The notes beneath the pieces were generated by a model that worked only from the letters and a program-made list of their open reading frames with translations, searched no databases and had not been told where the DNA came from. Of a DNA stretch of 64,000 nucleotides, positions 16,994 through 26,758 are shown piece after piece; within the stretch, counting starts at the first letter, position 1; every line of letters starts with the position of its first letter. Source of the DNA: Fidelibacterota bacterium (lineage in GTDB: Bacteria; Fidelibacterota; Marinisomatia; SCGC-AAA003-L08; D37C17); assembly GCA_002717625.1 (NCBI GenBank), contig PBEF01000002.1:3338-67337 (forward strand), read 5' to 3'. The translations under genes and the position numbers were made by a program.

Positions 16994-18712
16994 ATGACAT
17001 ATAAAGTATTAGCATTAAAATGGCGTCCTAATAATTTTGATCAAATTATAGGTCAACAGCATATAACTAAAGCTCTTAAAAATGCTATTAAGTTTAACAG
17101 AATATCCCATGCTTTTACATTTAGTGGACCGAGAGGTGTTGGAAAAACTACGACAGCTAGAATATTAGCTAAAGAACTTAATTCTGTAGATGATATTAAT
17201 TCATCATTTGATATAATAGAAATGGATGCTGCTTCAAATAGAGGGATTGATGAAATAAGGAGCTTGCGAGAGAATGTTTCAATTGCACCTGCACATGGAC
17301 AATATAAAATATATATTATTGATGAAGTCCATATGCTTACTAAAGAAGCATTTAACGCATTGCTTAAAACTTTAGAAGAGCCTCCTGAGCATGTTGTTTT
17401 TATATTAGCAACAACAGATGCCTATAAAATGCCAGCAACTATTTTATCGCGAACTCAAAGATATGATTTTAGAAGACTTAGTATAGATGATATTAAAAAA
17501 CAATTAATGATTATATTACAATCTGAAAATAAAAATTTTAATAATGATAGTTTGGGGCTGATTGCAAGGAAAGCTGATGGAAGCATGAGAGATGCTTTAG
17601 GTTATTTAGATCAGGTAATCAATTATTGTGAAGATAGTATTGATTTGAATGAAATTCAAAATGTTTTAGGTGTAATTAGTGATTCATCGTATTTGGAATT
17701 ATTTGATGCTATATGTAATAAAGATATCAATAATGTTATTAAAATAATGAATAATTCAATTAATGTTGGTGGCGTATCGGTAATTAATTTTATTTCTGAT
17801 TTTAATATTTTTTTAAGACAAATTCTATATTGTATGATTGGAAAGAAAAATAGTGATAATATGATAGATGTATGGATTAAGAATAATAAAAATATTGGCG
17901 AGTTAGATGTTATTAGAATTATGGAATTGTTAATGAAATTAGAAAATAAGATTAAATTTATAGATCATCCTGATTTAGCTTTAGAGTTATTAATGATTAA
18001 ATTATGTAAGTTAGATAATGTTATAGAAATATCAGAAATTATAAAACAGTTAAATCATAATGATGAAAATATTAATAGATTGATAGATGACTCTAGTAAT
18101 GCTATTGATAAGGGTGCTGCAAATGATAATGTAGTTTCTGAACAAAATAATATTAATAAATCTATAGATGGGTCCAATGATGCTATTAATTCATCAATTG
18201 AGGATATTTTAGATGATAATATAAAAAATACTTCTGATGATAATGCTAGCGATATAGTAGTTTCTGAAAATAATAATCTTAAGAATCTAAATGATAAAAA
18301 TATTGATAATATATTAGATGCTACCCACACTGACCAACAGAATGATGATAAAGTTAAGATTGATGCAATAAAAATTAATGAAAAATTAAATGATATTATT
18401 GATTTTATAGATGATAAAAATAGTAAAACAGCTGGATTTATGGGTGATATTGAAATTTTAGATGTAAATGATACTGATATAAAAATTAAAATAAATAATA
18501 TTAGTAAATTTTTATATGATACTTTATTGAAGGATATTCCTTTAATTAAGGATGCCTTTAATAGATGCTTAAATACTGATCATAATATTATTATTATAAA
18601 AGGTACAGAAATCCCTCAAAACATCGATAAGGAAAAAAAAATTAAAGTAGATAAAGAGCATCCTCTTTTTATGGATGCATTAGAAAAGTTTGAAGGTAAA
18701 ATTATAAAATAA
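16994..18712 (+). CDS. dnaX: DNA polymerase III subunit gamma/tau
   Basis: The 572-residue clamp-loader ATPase has Walker A GPRGVGKTT (45-53), Walker B IYIIDEVH (107-113), sensor 1 (FILATTD) and the SRTQRYDFRRL segment. The cysteine zinc module normally found between Walker A and the DAAS motif is missing: residues about 62-73 hold only a short Asn/Asp/Ser linker. Beyond about residue 350 comes a long Asn/Asp/Ser-rich linker with imperfect internal repeats (VVSEQNN, VVSENNN), then a compact C-terminal domain. No programmed frameshift site was seen at the gamma/tau boundary. Followed by ybaB and recR, the usual order. Confidence 0.93.
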   Translation: MTYKVLALKWRPNNFDQIIGQQHITKALKNAIKFNRISHAFTFSGPRGVGKTTTARILAKELNSVDDINSSFDIIEMDAASNRGIDEIRSLRENVSIAPAHGQYKIYIIDEVHMLTKEAFNALLKTLEEPPEHVVFILATTDAYKMPATILSRTQRYDFRRLSIDDIKKQLMIILQSENKNFNNDSLGLIARKADGSMRDALGYLDQVINYCEDSIDLNEIQNVLGVISDSSYLELFDAICNKDINNVIKIMNNSINVGGVSVINFISDFNIFLRQILYCMIGKKNSDNMIDVWIKNNKNIGELDVIRIMELLMKLENKIKFIDHPDLALELLMIKLCKLDNVIEISEIIKQLNHNDENINRLIDDSSNAIDKGAANDNVVSEQNNINKSIDGSNDAINSSIEDILDDNIKNTSDDNASDIVVSENNNLKNLNDKNIDNILDATHTDQQNDDKVKIDAIKINEKLNDIIDFIDDKNSKTAGFMGDIEILDVNDTDIKIKINNISKFLYDTLLKDIPLIKDAFNRCLNTDHNIIIIKGTEIPQNIDKEKKIKVDKEHPLFMDALEKFEGKIIK

Positions 18713-18723
18713 GGAGTAAGCCT

Positions 18724-19041
18724 ATGTTTCCTAAAGGTGGAATGAGTGGTATGTATAAAAAAGCACAAGAAATGCAGAAAAAGATGGCAGATATTCAATC
18801 TGAGATTAGTTCTATGGAAGTTGAAGGCTCTTCTGGAGGTGATATGGTTAAAGTTGTTGTTAGTGGAGAGAAAAAAATATTATCTTTAAATTTAGACCCA
18901 AATCTTTTAAATGAAGATAAAGAAATGATAGAAGATTTGATTTTGGTAGCAATCAATCAGGCAATTGAAAAAGTGGACTCTATATCAAAAGAAAAAATGG
19001 GTTCTCTAACAGGAGGTATGAATATACCTGGGTTATTTTAA
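18724..19041 (+). CDS. YbaB/EbfC family nucleoid-associated protein
   Basis: The 105-residue protein has the family pattern (KAQEMQKKMADIQ, VEGSSGGDMVKVVVSG, LNLDP, DLILVAINQAIEKV). The family forms DNA-binding dimers. It has a strong Shine-Dalgarno (AAGGAG) and lies between dnaX and recR. Confidence 0.93.
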   Translation: MFPKGGMSGMYKKAQEMQKKMADIQSEISSMEVEGSSGGDMVKVVVSGEKKILSLNLDPNLLNEDKEMIEDLILVAINQAIEKVDSISKEKMGSLTGGMNIPGLF

Positions 19042-19043
19042 TA

Positions 19044-19637
19044 ATGAGAGGAATACCAGAAAGCTTAAATGAATTAATCCAGCAGTTCTCAACACTTCCT
19101 GGAATAGGTAAAAAAACTGCAGAGCGTTTAGCAATTTTTATTTTAAAAAAAGATAAAGAAGTAGTGCTTCCATTTTCTCAGGCATTAATAGATGTTAAGA
19201 ATAAAATCAAACTTCATAATATATGCCATTGTTTTATGGAACAAAATGAATGTGTCATATGTGATGATTCTTCAAGAAATTCATCCGTCCTTTGTATAAT
19301 TAAAGATCCCACAGATATTTTTATGATTGAAAAAACTGGATTTAATGGCTACTATCATTCTATTGGGGGATTGATTTCTCCTTTAGATGGTATTGAACCA
19401 GATATGCTTAATTTTAAAACTCTTATAACTAGATTGGATGGTTTTGAAGAGCTGATAATTGCCCTTGAACCATCATCTGAAGGAGATGTGACCTCTACTT
19501 ATCTTTTAGAAATATTGAAAGATTATGATGTTAAAATTTCAAGATTAGCTAGAGGTGTTCCTGTAGGCTCTAGTTTTGATTATATAGATGAAGTCACCTT
19601 AACTCATTCATTAGAGGATAGGATTGAATATAAATAA
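19044..19637 (+). CDS. recR: Recombination mediator RecR
   Basis: The 197-residue protein has the helix-hairpin-helix LPGIGKKTAERLA, a Cys cluster and a Toprim domain (SVLCIIKDPTD...YHSIGGLISPLDGI, EGDVTSTYL). The C-terminal segment is ARGVPVGSSFDYIDEVTL. The first zinc pair reads C-H-C where most RecR have C-x-x-C, so the zinc site may be modified. It acts with RecO/RecF to load RecA at gaps. Confidence 0.93.
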   Translation: MRGIPESLNELIQQFSTLPGIGKKTAERLAIFILKKDKEVVLPFSQALIDVKNKIKLHNICHCFMEQNECVICDDSSRNSSVLCIIKDPTDIFMIEKTGFNGYYHSIGGLISPLDGIEPDMLNFKTLITRLDGFEELIIALEPSSEGDVTSTYLLEILKDYDVKISRLARGVPVGSSFDYIDEVTLTHSLEDRIEYK

Positions 19638-20211
19638 TATTTTACATAAGAATTTTCCCAATATTCTTTCTTTTTTTAGAATTTTCATGACTCCTATTAT
19701 CGTATTATTGATGTTGGAACAGGATATTTATTATAGAATCATTTCTTTTTTTATAATATTGTTTGTTTCTTTAACTGATGCATTAGATGGTTACTATGCA
19801 CGAAAATATAATCTTATATCAGATTTTGGAAAATATTTAGATCCTGCAGCTGATAAAATTTTTGTTTTATCTATTTTATTTGCGCTGCATTATATTTTAG
19901 TAGATTATATTTCTTTATGGATTGTATTGATGATTTTTTTAAGAGATATATTTGTTACTGTTTTAAGAACTGTTTCTAGTAAAAGAGGATTTAAGTTTAA
20001 AACTTCTAGGTTGGCTAAAAATAAAACTTTAGTTCAAATTATAGCAATATACATTATATTTTTATTTATGATTTTAAATGAGAGTAATATTTATATTATT
20101 AATTACTCAATATTTTACTATATAATGTTAATTTGTTTATTATTAAGCCTCTTATCTGCTTGTGATTATTTGAAACAATACTATTTTTTAAATAAAAATG
20201 AACTGGATTAG
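19624..20211 (+). CDS. pgsA: CDP-diacylglycerol-glycerol-3-phosphate 3-phosphatidyltransferase
   Basis: This 195-residue polytopic protein has the CDP-alcohol phosphotransferase motif D-G-x2-A-R-x8-G-x3-D-x3-D (DGYYARKYNLISDFGKYLDPAADK region). It makes phosphatidylglycerol phosphate. The start is TTG at 19624, overlapping the end of recR by 14 bases; the next ATG would remove the first membrane segment. The next gene encodes the phosphatase of the same pathway. Confidence 0.92.
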   Translation: MNINNILHKNFPNILSFFRIFMTPIIVLLMLEQDIYYRIISFFIILFVSLTDALDGYYARKYNLISDFGKYLDPAADKIFVLSILFALHYILVDYISLWIVLMIFLRDIFVTVLRTVSSKRGFKFKTSRLAKNKTLVQIIAIYIIFLFMILNESNIYIINYSIFYYIMLICLLLSLLSACDYLKQYYFLNKNELD

Positions 20212-20638
20212 TAATTTAGTCCTTAAGTATTTTTATATTGGGAATTTCCAATATGCTCCAGGATCACTCTCTAGTTTATTTGCTGCCTTAGTTTGGTTTT
20301 TTATACCTGATAGTATGCTCTTTAAATTATTATTTTTATTAATTCATTTATTAATGGGTTTTTATTTTTGCTATTTATTTTACAGTACAAGGCCCATTGA
20401 TAAAGACCCTAGTTTTATAGTGATTGATGAGGTTGTTGGTATGATGATTAGTTTGTATTTAGCTCCTAAAATTTTTAGTGCTTATTTAATGGCTTTTATT
20501 TTGTTTAGATTTTTTGATATTTTAAAACCTTCAATTATTGATAGAGCGCAGTATGTTAATTATGGTATTGGTATTATGTTAGATGATATTATTTCTGGTT
20601 TTTTGTCTTTGTTAATAGTATATGGTATTTTTTATTAA
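20198..20638 (+). CDS. pgpA: Phosphatidylglycerophosphatase A
   Basis: The 146-residue membrane protein has the PgpA motifs F-x-Y-A-P-G-S-x-x-S near residue 20 and DEVVGMMISL in the middle, plus several hydrophobic segments. It dephosphorylates the product of pgsA, whose gene it overlaps by 14 bases, to give phosphatidylglycerol. Confidence 0.92.
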   Translation: MNWISNLVLKYFYIGNFQYAPGSLSSLFAALVWFFIPDSMLFKLLFLLIHLLMGFYFCYLFYSTRPIDKDPSFIVIDEVVGMMISLYLAPKIFSAYLMAFILFRFFDILKPSIIDRAQYVNYGIGIMLDDIISGFLSLLIVYGIFY

Positions 20639-20639
20639 T

Positions 20640-21866
20640 ATGAATGTTGCTATAATGAGTATAGGAGATGAATTGATGAATGGGTTTACCATTGATACTA
20701 ATTCATCATGGATTGCAAAGAGAATACTTGAATATCAATCATTAGATGTTGTTTCAAAAATCACTGTAAAAGATGATCCTGTAGATATAAAAAATAATTT
20801 AGATGGTTTGATTAAAAATAAAGTTGATTATATTTTTATTACAGGTGGATTAGGTCCCACTCATGATGATATAACAAAAAAAGTTTTATCTGACTATTTT
20901 AATGTAGATTTAGTTTTAAATTCATCATATTACTCTCGTCTTAAGCTATTTTTTAAGGATAAAAATATTAAAAAGAGTTCAAATTTAAAATCTCAAGCAC
21001 AGATACTTGAAAATAGCGTTCCTATTCCTAATAGATATGGAACGGCTCTTGGTATGAAAATCAAACATAAGGAATCAATAATATTTGTTTTACCTGGGGT
21101 ACCAAAAGAAGTTAAAGGTATGTTTGAAGAGGGAATATCCTCATTATATCTATCTCCTAATTTTAAAAAAGAAAAGAAATATATAACATTATTAACAACT
21201 GGTATATATGAAAGTAAGCTTTTTGATATGCTTAAGGATATCATTAAGCAGAATATTGATGATTTTTCAGTTTCATTTCTACCTAAATATACTGGTGTTA
21301 ATATAAGACTGTCTAAAAAAGAAAGCAGTGCTTGTTTAGAAGACTTTAAAAATAATATTATAGGTAAAGTTGGTAAGTATGTTTATGGCTTTGATAATCA
21401 AAATATGGAAAATATTATAGCTGATAAATTATTTTCAAATCAATTAACTATTGCTGTAGCAGAATCATGCACTGGAGGTTATATATCTAAAAAATTAACG
21501 GATATTTCGGGAAGTTCTTTATATTTTAAAGGTAGTATTATTGCTTATGGTAATTCTATTAAAGAATATTTTTTAGATGTACCTAATGAATTGTTGAGTA
21601 GTTATGGTGCTGTAAGTAGTGAAGTCGCAGTTAAAATGGCAGAAAGTATTAGGAGAAAATTTAAATCAGATATTGGTGTTTCTACTACTGGTATATCGGG
21701 TCCAGATGGGGGCTCTGAAGATAAGCCTGTAGGTTTAATTTATATTGCTGTTTCTATGAAAAATGAAACAATTGTTAAAAAATATAATTTAATTCCTTAT
21801 AGAAAAGAGCATCGGAATGTTGCCTCTCATACAGCTCTTAATATGGTTAGACTCCTTATAAAATAA
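20640..21866 (+). CDS. cinA: CinA family protein (competence/damage-inducible; nicotinamide-nucleotide amidase)
   Basis: About 408 residues from ATG 20640 (MNVAIMSIGDELMNG). An earlier in-frame start at 20622 would add six residues inside pgpA. The N-terminal MoaB/MoeA-like domain has TGGLGPTHDDIT. The C-terminal CinA amidase domain has AESCTGGYIS, GSIIAYGN and TTGISGPDGG. The family deamidates NMN or recycles pyridine nucleotides, and its gene commonly precedes recA, as here with lexA between. Confidence 0.92.
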   Translation: MNVAIMSIGDELMNGFTIDTNSSWIAKRILEYQSLDVVSKITVKDDPVDIKNNLDGLIKNKVDYIFITGGLGPTHDDITKKVLSDYFNVDLVLNSSYYSRLKLFFKDKNIKKSSNLKSQAQILENSVPIPNRYGTALGMKIKHKESIIFVLPGVPKEVKGMFEEGISSLYLSPNFKKEKKYITLLTTGIYESKLFDMLKDIIKQNIDDFSVSFLPKYTGVNIRLSKKESSACLEDFKNNIIGKVGKYVYGFDNQNMENIIADKLFSNQLTIAVAESCTGGYISKKLTDISGSSLYFKGSIIAYGNSIKEYFLDVPNELLSSYGAVSSEVAVKMAESIRRKFKSDIGVSTTGISGPDGGSEDKPVGLIYIAVSMKNETIVKKYNLIPYRKEHRNVASHTALNMVRLLIK

Positions 21867-21915
21867 GTTGTTTTAATCTTTTTTTAAAAAAAACTTTGTT
21901 TATATGTTATATCCA

Positions 21916-21947
21916 TCGTAATATACTTACGAGTAACTTACGAGTAA
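21916..21947 (+). promoter_or_regulatory. Putative LexA operator upstream of lexA
   Basis: TCGTAA (21916-21921) and TTACGA (21927-21932) form a perfect inverted repeat with a five-base spacer. The near-palindrome TTACGAGTAA occurs twice (21927-21936 and 21938-21947), ending three bases before the lexA ATG. The position fits autoregulation of the lexA-recA operon. The sequence is not the E. coli CTG-N10-CAG box. Confidence 0.5.
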
Positions 21948-21950
21948 ATT

Positions 21951-22544
21951 ATGTTGTCACCTAAAAAGCAAAAATTTGTTGATTATATTAAAGATTTTAC
22001 AAATCAAAATCATAGACCTCCAACATTCATTGAAATTATGAAAGGTTTAAATTTCAAATCACTTGGAACTGTTAATTGGTATATTGTAGAGCTTGAAAAA
22101 GATGGCATCATTGAAAGAGTGAAAGGCTTCAATGGTAAACGAGCTTTATCAATACTTGAATCTCATATAGCTAATCAATTACCTCTTTTAGGAGTCGTTT
22201 CTGCTGGTTCTCCTATTGATGTATTTGATACAATAGAATATGTTGATGCTCCAGAAGTATATTGTAAACCTAATAATTTTATGTTAAAAGTAGCAGGGGA
22301 CTCAATGATTGATGATGGGATATTAGATGGAGATTATATTGTAGCAAAAAAAATTCAGGTAGCAGAACCAGGAGATACAGTAATTGCTAGTATTGATGGT
22401 GAAGCGACATTAAAAAGATTTTATGTTGGATCAAATGGGATTGAACTTCATCCTAGAAATGATAACTATAGTATTATACATATTGATGAACAGGATGAAT
22501 TAATCATTCAAGGCAAACTTGTTGCTGTAATTAGAGAATATTAA
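21951..22544 (+). CDS. lexA: SOS repressor LexA
   Basis: The 197-residue protein has an N-terminal winged-helix domain (RPPTFIEIMKGLNFKSLGTVNWYIVELEKDG region). The C-terminal S24 self-cleavage domain has scissile Ala85-Gly86, Ser118 (GDSM) and Lys155 (ATLKRF). It represses SOS genes until RecA filaments trigger cleavage. The start codon sits almost on the operator-like repeats, leaving very little leader. It is in one operon with recA, 12 bases downstream. Confidence 0.93.
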   Translation: MLSPKKQKFVDYIKDFTNQNHRPPTFIEIMKGLNFKSLGTVNWYIVELEKDGIIERVKGFNGKRALSILESHIANQLPLLGVVSAGSPIDVFDTIEYVDAPEVYCKPNNFMLKVAGDSMIDDGILDGDYIVAKKIQVAEPGDTVIASIDGEATLKRFYVGSNGIELHPRNDNYSIIHIDEQDELIIQGKLVAVIREY

Positions 22545-22556
22545 ATAGGGAGTAAT

Positions 22557-23552
22557 ATGACAAAAGTTAAAAATAAAGAGCTTGATCAAGTTATAGAAAA
22601 AATAAAAAAGCAAACGAAAGATCCTGATGCTATAATGCGTTTAGGTGATGGTAAGAAAAAAATGAAAGATATAGAGGTAATATCAACAGGGTCATTAGCT
22701 TTAAATACAGCGATAGGTATTGGTGGAGTTCCTAAAGGAAGAATAGTTGAAATATATGGCCCAGAATCATCTGGTAAAACTACATTAACATTACATATTA
22801 TTGCTGAAGCTCAAAAATCAGGTGGAAATGCTGCTTTTATAGATGTAGAACATGCTCTTGATCCCGTTTATGCAGAAAAAATTGGAGTAGATGTACAAAA
22901 TTTATTGATTTCACAGCCTGATACAGGTGAACAGGCTTTAGAAATAACAGAATCTTTAGTTAAGAGTTGTAAGTTAGATGTACTTGTAATTGATTCTGTT
23001 GCAGCATTAGTTCCAAAAGCTGAAATTGATGGAACTATGGGAGATTCTCATATGGGTTTGCAGGCTAGATTAATGTCTCAAGCAATGAGAAAATTAACAG
23101 GTATAGTTAGTAAATCTAAAACTTGTGTTATTTTCATTAATCAAATAAGGCATAAGATAGGGATTATGTTTGGTAATCCAGAGACAACAACAGGTGGTAA
23201 TGCTTTAAAATTTTATTCTTCTTTAAGACTAGAAATTAGAAGAAAAAGTCAAATTAAAGATGGTGATAGTATAGTTGGTAACAGAACTGTAGTAAAAGTT
23301 GCAAAGAATAAATTAGCACCTCCTTTTCAAAAAGTTGAATTTGATATACTTTATGGACAAGGAATATCATATGAAGGAGATCTAATTGAAAAAGCTATTG
23401 AGGCAAATGCATTAGTTCAATCAGGTTCTTGGTTTTCTTATAAAGAAAACAAAGTAGCACAAGGTAAAGAAAACTTAAGACAAAAACTTAAAGAGGATAA
23501 AAAACTTAGATCTGAATTAGAAAATGATATTAAAGGGTATCTTGGATTATAA
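22557..23552 (+). CDS. recA: Recombinase RecA
   Basis: The 331-residue RecA has Walker [17 protein letters not shown]-type Walker B ([16 protein letters not shown]), the L2 loop region [28 protein letters not shown], and a short C-terminal domain. It drives strand exchange and stimulates LexA self-cleavage. Its start has a Shine-Dalgarno (AGGGAG). A hairpin downstream probably ends the operon. Confidence 0.97.
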   Translation: MTKVKNKELDQVIEKIKKQTKDPDAIMRLGDGKKKMKDIEVISTGSLALNTAIGIGGVPKGRIVEIYGPESSGKTTLTLHIIAEAQKSGGNAAFIDVEHALDPVYAEKIGVDVQNLLISQPDTGEQALEITESLVKSCKLDVLVIDSVAALVPKAEIDGTMGDSHMGLQARLMSQAMRKLTGIVSKSKTCVIFINQIRHKIGIMFGNPETTTGGNALKFYSSLRLEIRRKSQIKDGDSIVGNRTVVKVAKNKLAPPFQKVEFDILYGQGISYEGDLIEKAIEANALVQSGSWFSYKENKVAQGKENLRQKLKEDKKLRSELENDIKGYLGL

Positions 23553-23681
23553 AAATAATTTTATAAATGTGATATGGCTCAAAAATCATTTTAATTCTTT
23601 ATTATAAATTAGTGTAGTAAGAATTTAGAGTTTATTCTCAATCCACTCTTACTCCTTAAAACCTCTTTTTTAAATGGACAC

Positions 23682-23705
23682 AGTAATCCCCCAAGGGGGA
23701 TTACT
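23682..23705. terminator. Bidirectional terminator hairpin between convergent genes
   Basis: AGTAATCCCCC (23682-23692) and GGGGGATTACT (23695-23705) are perfect inverse complements around AA. It lies between recA (plus) and the C10 protease gene (minus). No long T run follows on either strand, so termination efficiency is uncertain. The rest of 23553-23737 holds nothing else I can identify. Confidence 0.65.
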
Positions 23706-23737
23706 CATTTATAGGATGAATATTTTAAGGTATTATA

Positions 23738-26635
23738 TTAACCTTCTAAGATGGTATTAAGTAGTTGAACAAGATCAAGAACATCTATCAGGTTGTCGTT
23801 ATTTAAATCTCCTGATATTAATTGAGAGTTTGATGCATTTGAGTTCCCAATAATAATATTAACTATAGTAACTAAATCTAATACATCAATTATTCCATCT
23901 GAATTTAAATCTCCAAACAGTATATTTGAATCTTCACCTACTATGTAAACTCCAGTACGACGTTCATCTCCTTGATATGTATTCCAATATTCTTGAGATG
24001 TAGCACTTTGTTTTAAATCGATCACACTAAGATTTTGAGCAGAACCTATAATTATTTCTAAATCATTATCTGAATCAATATCTGCTATTGTAGGAGAGCT
24101 TATAAAGCCATAATTATAGCTTATAGGAAAATTTTGAAATGGAGTACCATCTATATTGTAAATAATAATTAATCCTTCTTCTGAAGCTGTGACTATTTCA
24201 GGTATTTGATCATCATTTAAATCAGCAAATACAGGACTTGAGTTTATTTTATTTTCAGTTGAATCTCCAGAAATATTTTGAGGCCATCCAGGAAGTGCAT
24301 TTCCATTTATATCAATTCCATATAAATAACCGTCTTCAGATCCAAAAAATATACCTAATTGATTATTAAACTCTACAAATCCAGAGGATGAATGAATACT
24401 ACCTCCTGTTATTACAGTAAATTCAAGATTTCCATTTAAATTTACTCCGTAATAAAAGCCATCTTCATTTCCAGCTACAATAATAATTTCTCCATTATTA
24501 TCTATGATTGAAGGAACAGTTTTAAATTTATCTGAACCTGTAAATAAATTAGAAATTGTACCATCATCATAAATGATAGCAATTAAATCATCATTTTCCG
24601 TTGCAACAACGATATCATCTTTACCATTATTATTTAGGTCATATATGGCTCCACCTTTTAGTATTTTTTCATTGATATCTACAGGAAAGTTTGGAACACT
24701 TGTACCATTATGATTTATGGCATAGATATCTCCAGAAGAAGAATAACTATACATTATAATTTCTAAATCATCATCGGAATCTAAATTTGCTAAAGAAGGT
24801 GTTGCCATTAGAAAGTGTTCAGCTTCAAAATCTAGCTCTATATTTCCATATTGGTCAATGATATAACAGTGTTTATTTTTAGAACTAACAACAAATTCTA
24901 TTTCACCATCATTATCTATATCATCTGCTACAGCTGAACCCCAAATATCTGCATTGTTTCCTTCTAATAAAATTGGAAATCCATTTAAGCTATTACCTTG
25001 ATTATCAATGCCATGAAAATAACCAGAATCGTCACCAAAAAATATTTCTGTCTCTCCATCACTATTTATATCGTATAATAAAGGAGAAGATTGTACTGTG
25101 GTTACAGCATTATATTCTTGATTATTATCATCTAATAATGTAACCTGATAAGGGAAGCCTGATTGATCAAGAGATACATTTATATCAATATAATATTGAT
25201 TTTCATTGTATTCTCCATTATTTCCAAAGGATAAAATATTTAGACTTAATTGATGAACATCAAAGGATATATCATCTGAAAATGCAATTGTAAAAGGACT
25301 GCTATTATTAGTATATGAATTTCCAGCTGATAAATTACTAAATGTAACATAGTCATTGATTATAGTTAAATCAGCATCATCAGATGATAAAATCATATCA
25401 ATATTTGCAGCATTATTCCAAGGCACTAAATTTTCAACAGATATATACAGATTAATTGTCTCTCCTGGATTGACAACTAAGTCTCCATCTCCAATATATT
25501 CGTTATATTGATAATCTTGAAGTATTACATTTGGATTATCAAGACTTTGTGGTTCAATTTCAATTAAAGCTCCCTGTCCTGAGTCAAATCCATTTAGTGA
25601 GCTTAATAGGTAATAGCCATTTTGAGATCCTCCCCAGCCCCAATTATTATGGAAATAGTCATCATCATAACCATCTATATTCCAAGCATGACCTCCATCA
25701 TTACTATAACCTACATAGATGATTGGCCTATTATTATTAAGTTCATTTTGTAACAATTCTCTATATGCGGTAGTCCCATATTGCCAAGGTTCTACTTGGT
25801 CCATACTATTTTTAAATAAAAAATAATTTCTCATTGCATAGTATGTAGATGGGTTGCCTCCAAATACATTGGCTCCAGAGCCATCAACACCATATCCCAT
25901 ATTAACAGCTACTCCGCAATGATAGAGTAATTCTTGTGTCTCAGTGGTTGCGTAGCTGTTTGGCATATCTGAATAATCATAATAGGCATTGCCAAAATCA
26001 GCATATTGGTAACCGTACTCCCAATGGTTATAGCCATGAGTCCCGTATCCTATCTCAGGATAAGACCAGTAGTGCATAACTTGTGCCATAGAAACAGCTA
26101 CACAGCCTACTAGTGCATTCCCTCCTGGACCATCAGGATCCTCAGGACACATATCATTCCAGGCACTTCCTTGATCAAATCGTGATTGAAGTAGTGGGTT
26201 TACATTTCTTGTTTGTGGTTCATATTCAACATATCTTGAAAACCTTTCCCATTCTAAAACAATTTCTTGATCTGGAATTTCATTTCTCAATTCTTTTTCT
26301 TCATTTATTTGTTTTTTGTATAGATTAAAAATATAATTAATATTTGTAGGAATATTGTCAAATCTAAAATTATTATTAAAGCTATAACCTAGTATTGGAC
26401 GAATTAAATTATCATAACTAATTAAAATAAAACCTTCAGGATTAAGTGTTATAACATAGAAAATATTTTCATTATCTATAGAATAAAGTTCAGTAGAGTT
26501 AATACTAAAAGTATTAGTTCTAGGATCATTCTTATAGTTGTAAAAATTTTGAGCAATATTTTCTGCATCATTTTGCGATATTGGTGCACAAAATATAAAA
26601 GTTATCATTAAAAAAAATATAGTAATTACTCTCAT
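23738..26635 (-). CDS. Secreted C10 (streptopain-like) cysteine protease with VCBS repeats and dockerin
   Basis: The 965-residue protein has a signal peptide (about 1-17) and a Spi-type propeptide (about 18-130). The C10 peptidase domain has Cys178 (GCVAVSMAQVMHYW), His316 (GGHAWNIDGY) and the HNNWGWGG segment (329-336) that carries the Asn/Trp of the family. A CARDB-like domain (about 370-490) and a run of FG-GAP/VCBS repeats (about 510-890; DINSDG, DIDNDG, DLNNNG motifs) follow. A dockerin-like pair ends the protein (about 905-965). There is no YPNPFNP sorting motif. A Shine-Dalgarno (AGAGGGA) precedes the start, and the gene is divergent from the DUF4442 gene. Confidence 0.88.
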   Translation of the reverse strand: MRVITIFFLMITFIFCAPISQNDAENIAQNFYNYKNDPRTNTFSINSTELYSIDNENIFYVITLNPEGFILISYDNLIRPILGYSFNNNFRFDNIPTNINYIFNLYKKQINEEKELRNEIPDQEIVLEWERFSRYVEYEPQTRNVNPLLQSRFDQGSAWNDMCPEDPDGPGGNALVGCVAVSMAQVMHYWSYPEIGYGTHGYNHWEYGYQYADFGNAYYDYSDMPNSYATTETQELLYHCGVAVNMGYGVDGSGANVFGGNPSTYYAMRNYFLFKNSMDQVEPWQYGTTAYRELLQNELNNNRPIIYVGYSNDGGHAWNIDGYDDDYFHNNWGWGGSQNGYYLLSSLNGFDSGQGALIEIEPQSLDNPNVILQDYQYNEYIGDGDLVVNPGETINLYISVENLVPWNNAANIDMILSSDDADLTIINDYVTFSNLSAGNSYTNNSSPFTIAFSDDISFDVHQLSLNILSFGNNGEYNENQYYIDINVSLDQSGFPYQVTLLDDNNQEYNAVTTVQSSPLLYDINSDGETEIFFGDDSGYFHGIDNQGNSLNGFPILLEGNNADIWGSAVADDIDNDGEIEFVVSSKNKHCYIIDQYGNIELDFEAEHFLMATPSLANLDSDDDLEIIMYSYSSSGDIYAINHNGTSVPNFPVDINEKILKGGAIYDLNNNGKDDIVVATENDDLIAIIYDDGTISNLFTGSDKFKTVPSIIDNNGEIIIVAGNEDGFYYGVNLNGNLEFTVITGGSIHSSSGFVEFNNQLGIFFGSEDGYLYGIDINGNALPGWPQNISGDSTENKINSSPVFADLNDDQIPEIVTASEEGLIIIYNIDGTPFQNFPISYNYGFISSPTIADIDSDNDLEIIIGSAQNLSVIDLKQSATSQEYWNTYQGDERRTGVYIVGEDSNILFGDLNSDGIIDVLDLVTIVNIIIGNSNASNSQLISGDLNNDNLIDVLDLVQLLNTILEG

Positions 26636-26758
26636 AGTCCCTCTTTCTTTATTTTAACCTAATTAGTTTTAAAAAGGCGATATATTAAACCTACTAAATA
26701 TAGCAATAATTTGATTATATTATTTGTAACTAATTATAACAATAAAAGGAATTAAATT

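Noticed and set aside
18625-18645. A-rich run in dnaX as a programmed frameshift site
   Set aside because: It lies near the very C-terminus, far from the gamma/tau boundary, and no slippery heptamer with a following hairpin was seen there.
23560-23640. Similarity between the intergenic stretch after recA and that at 31070-31135 (TAAATGTGATAT...CTCA...TTTAG)
   Set aside because: The match is short and gapped in very AT-rich DNA, and the two stretches have different positions relative to genes; not enough to call a repeat family.
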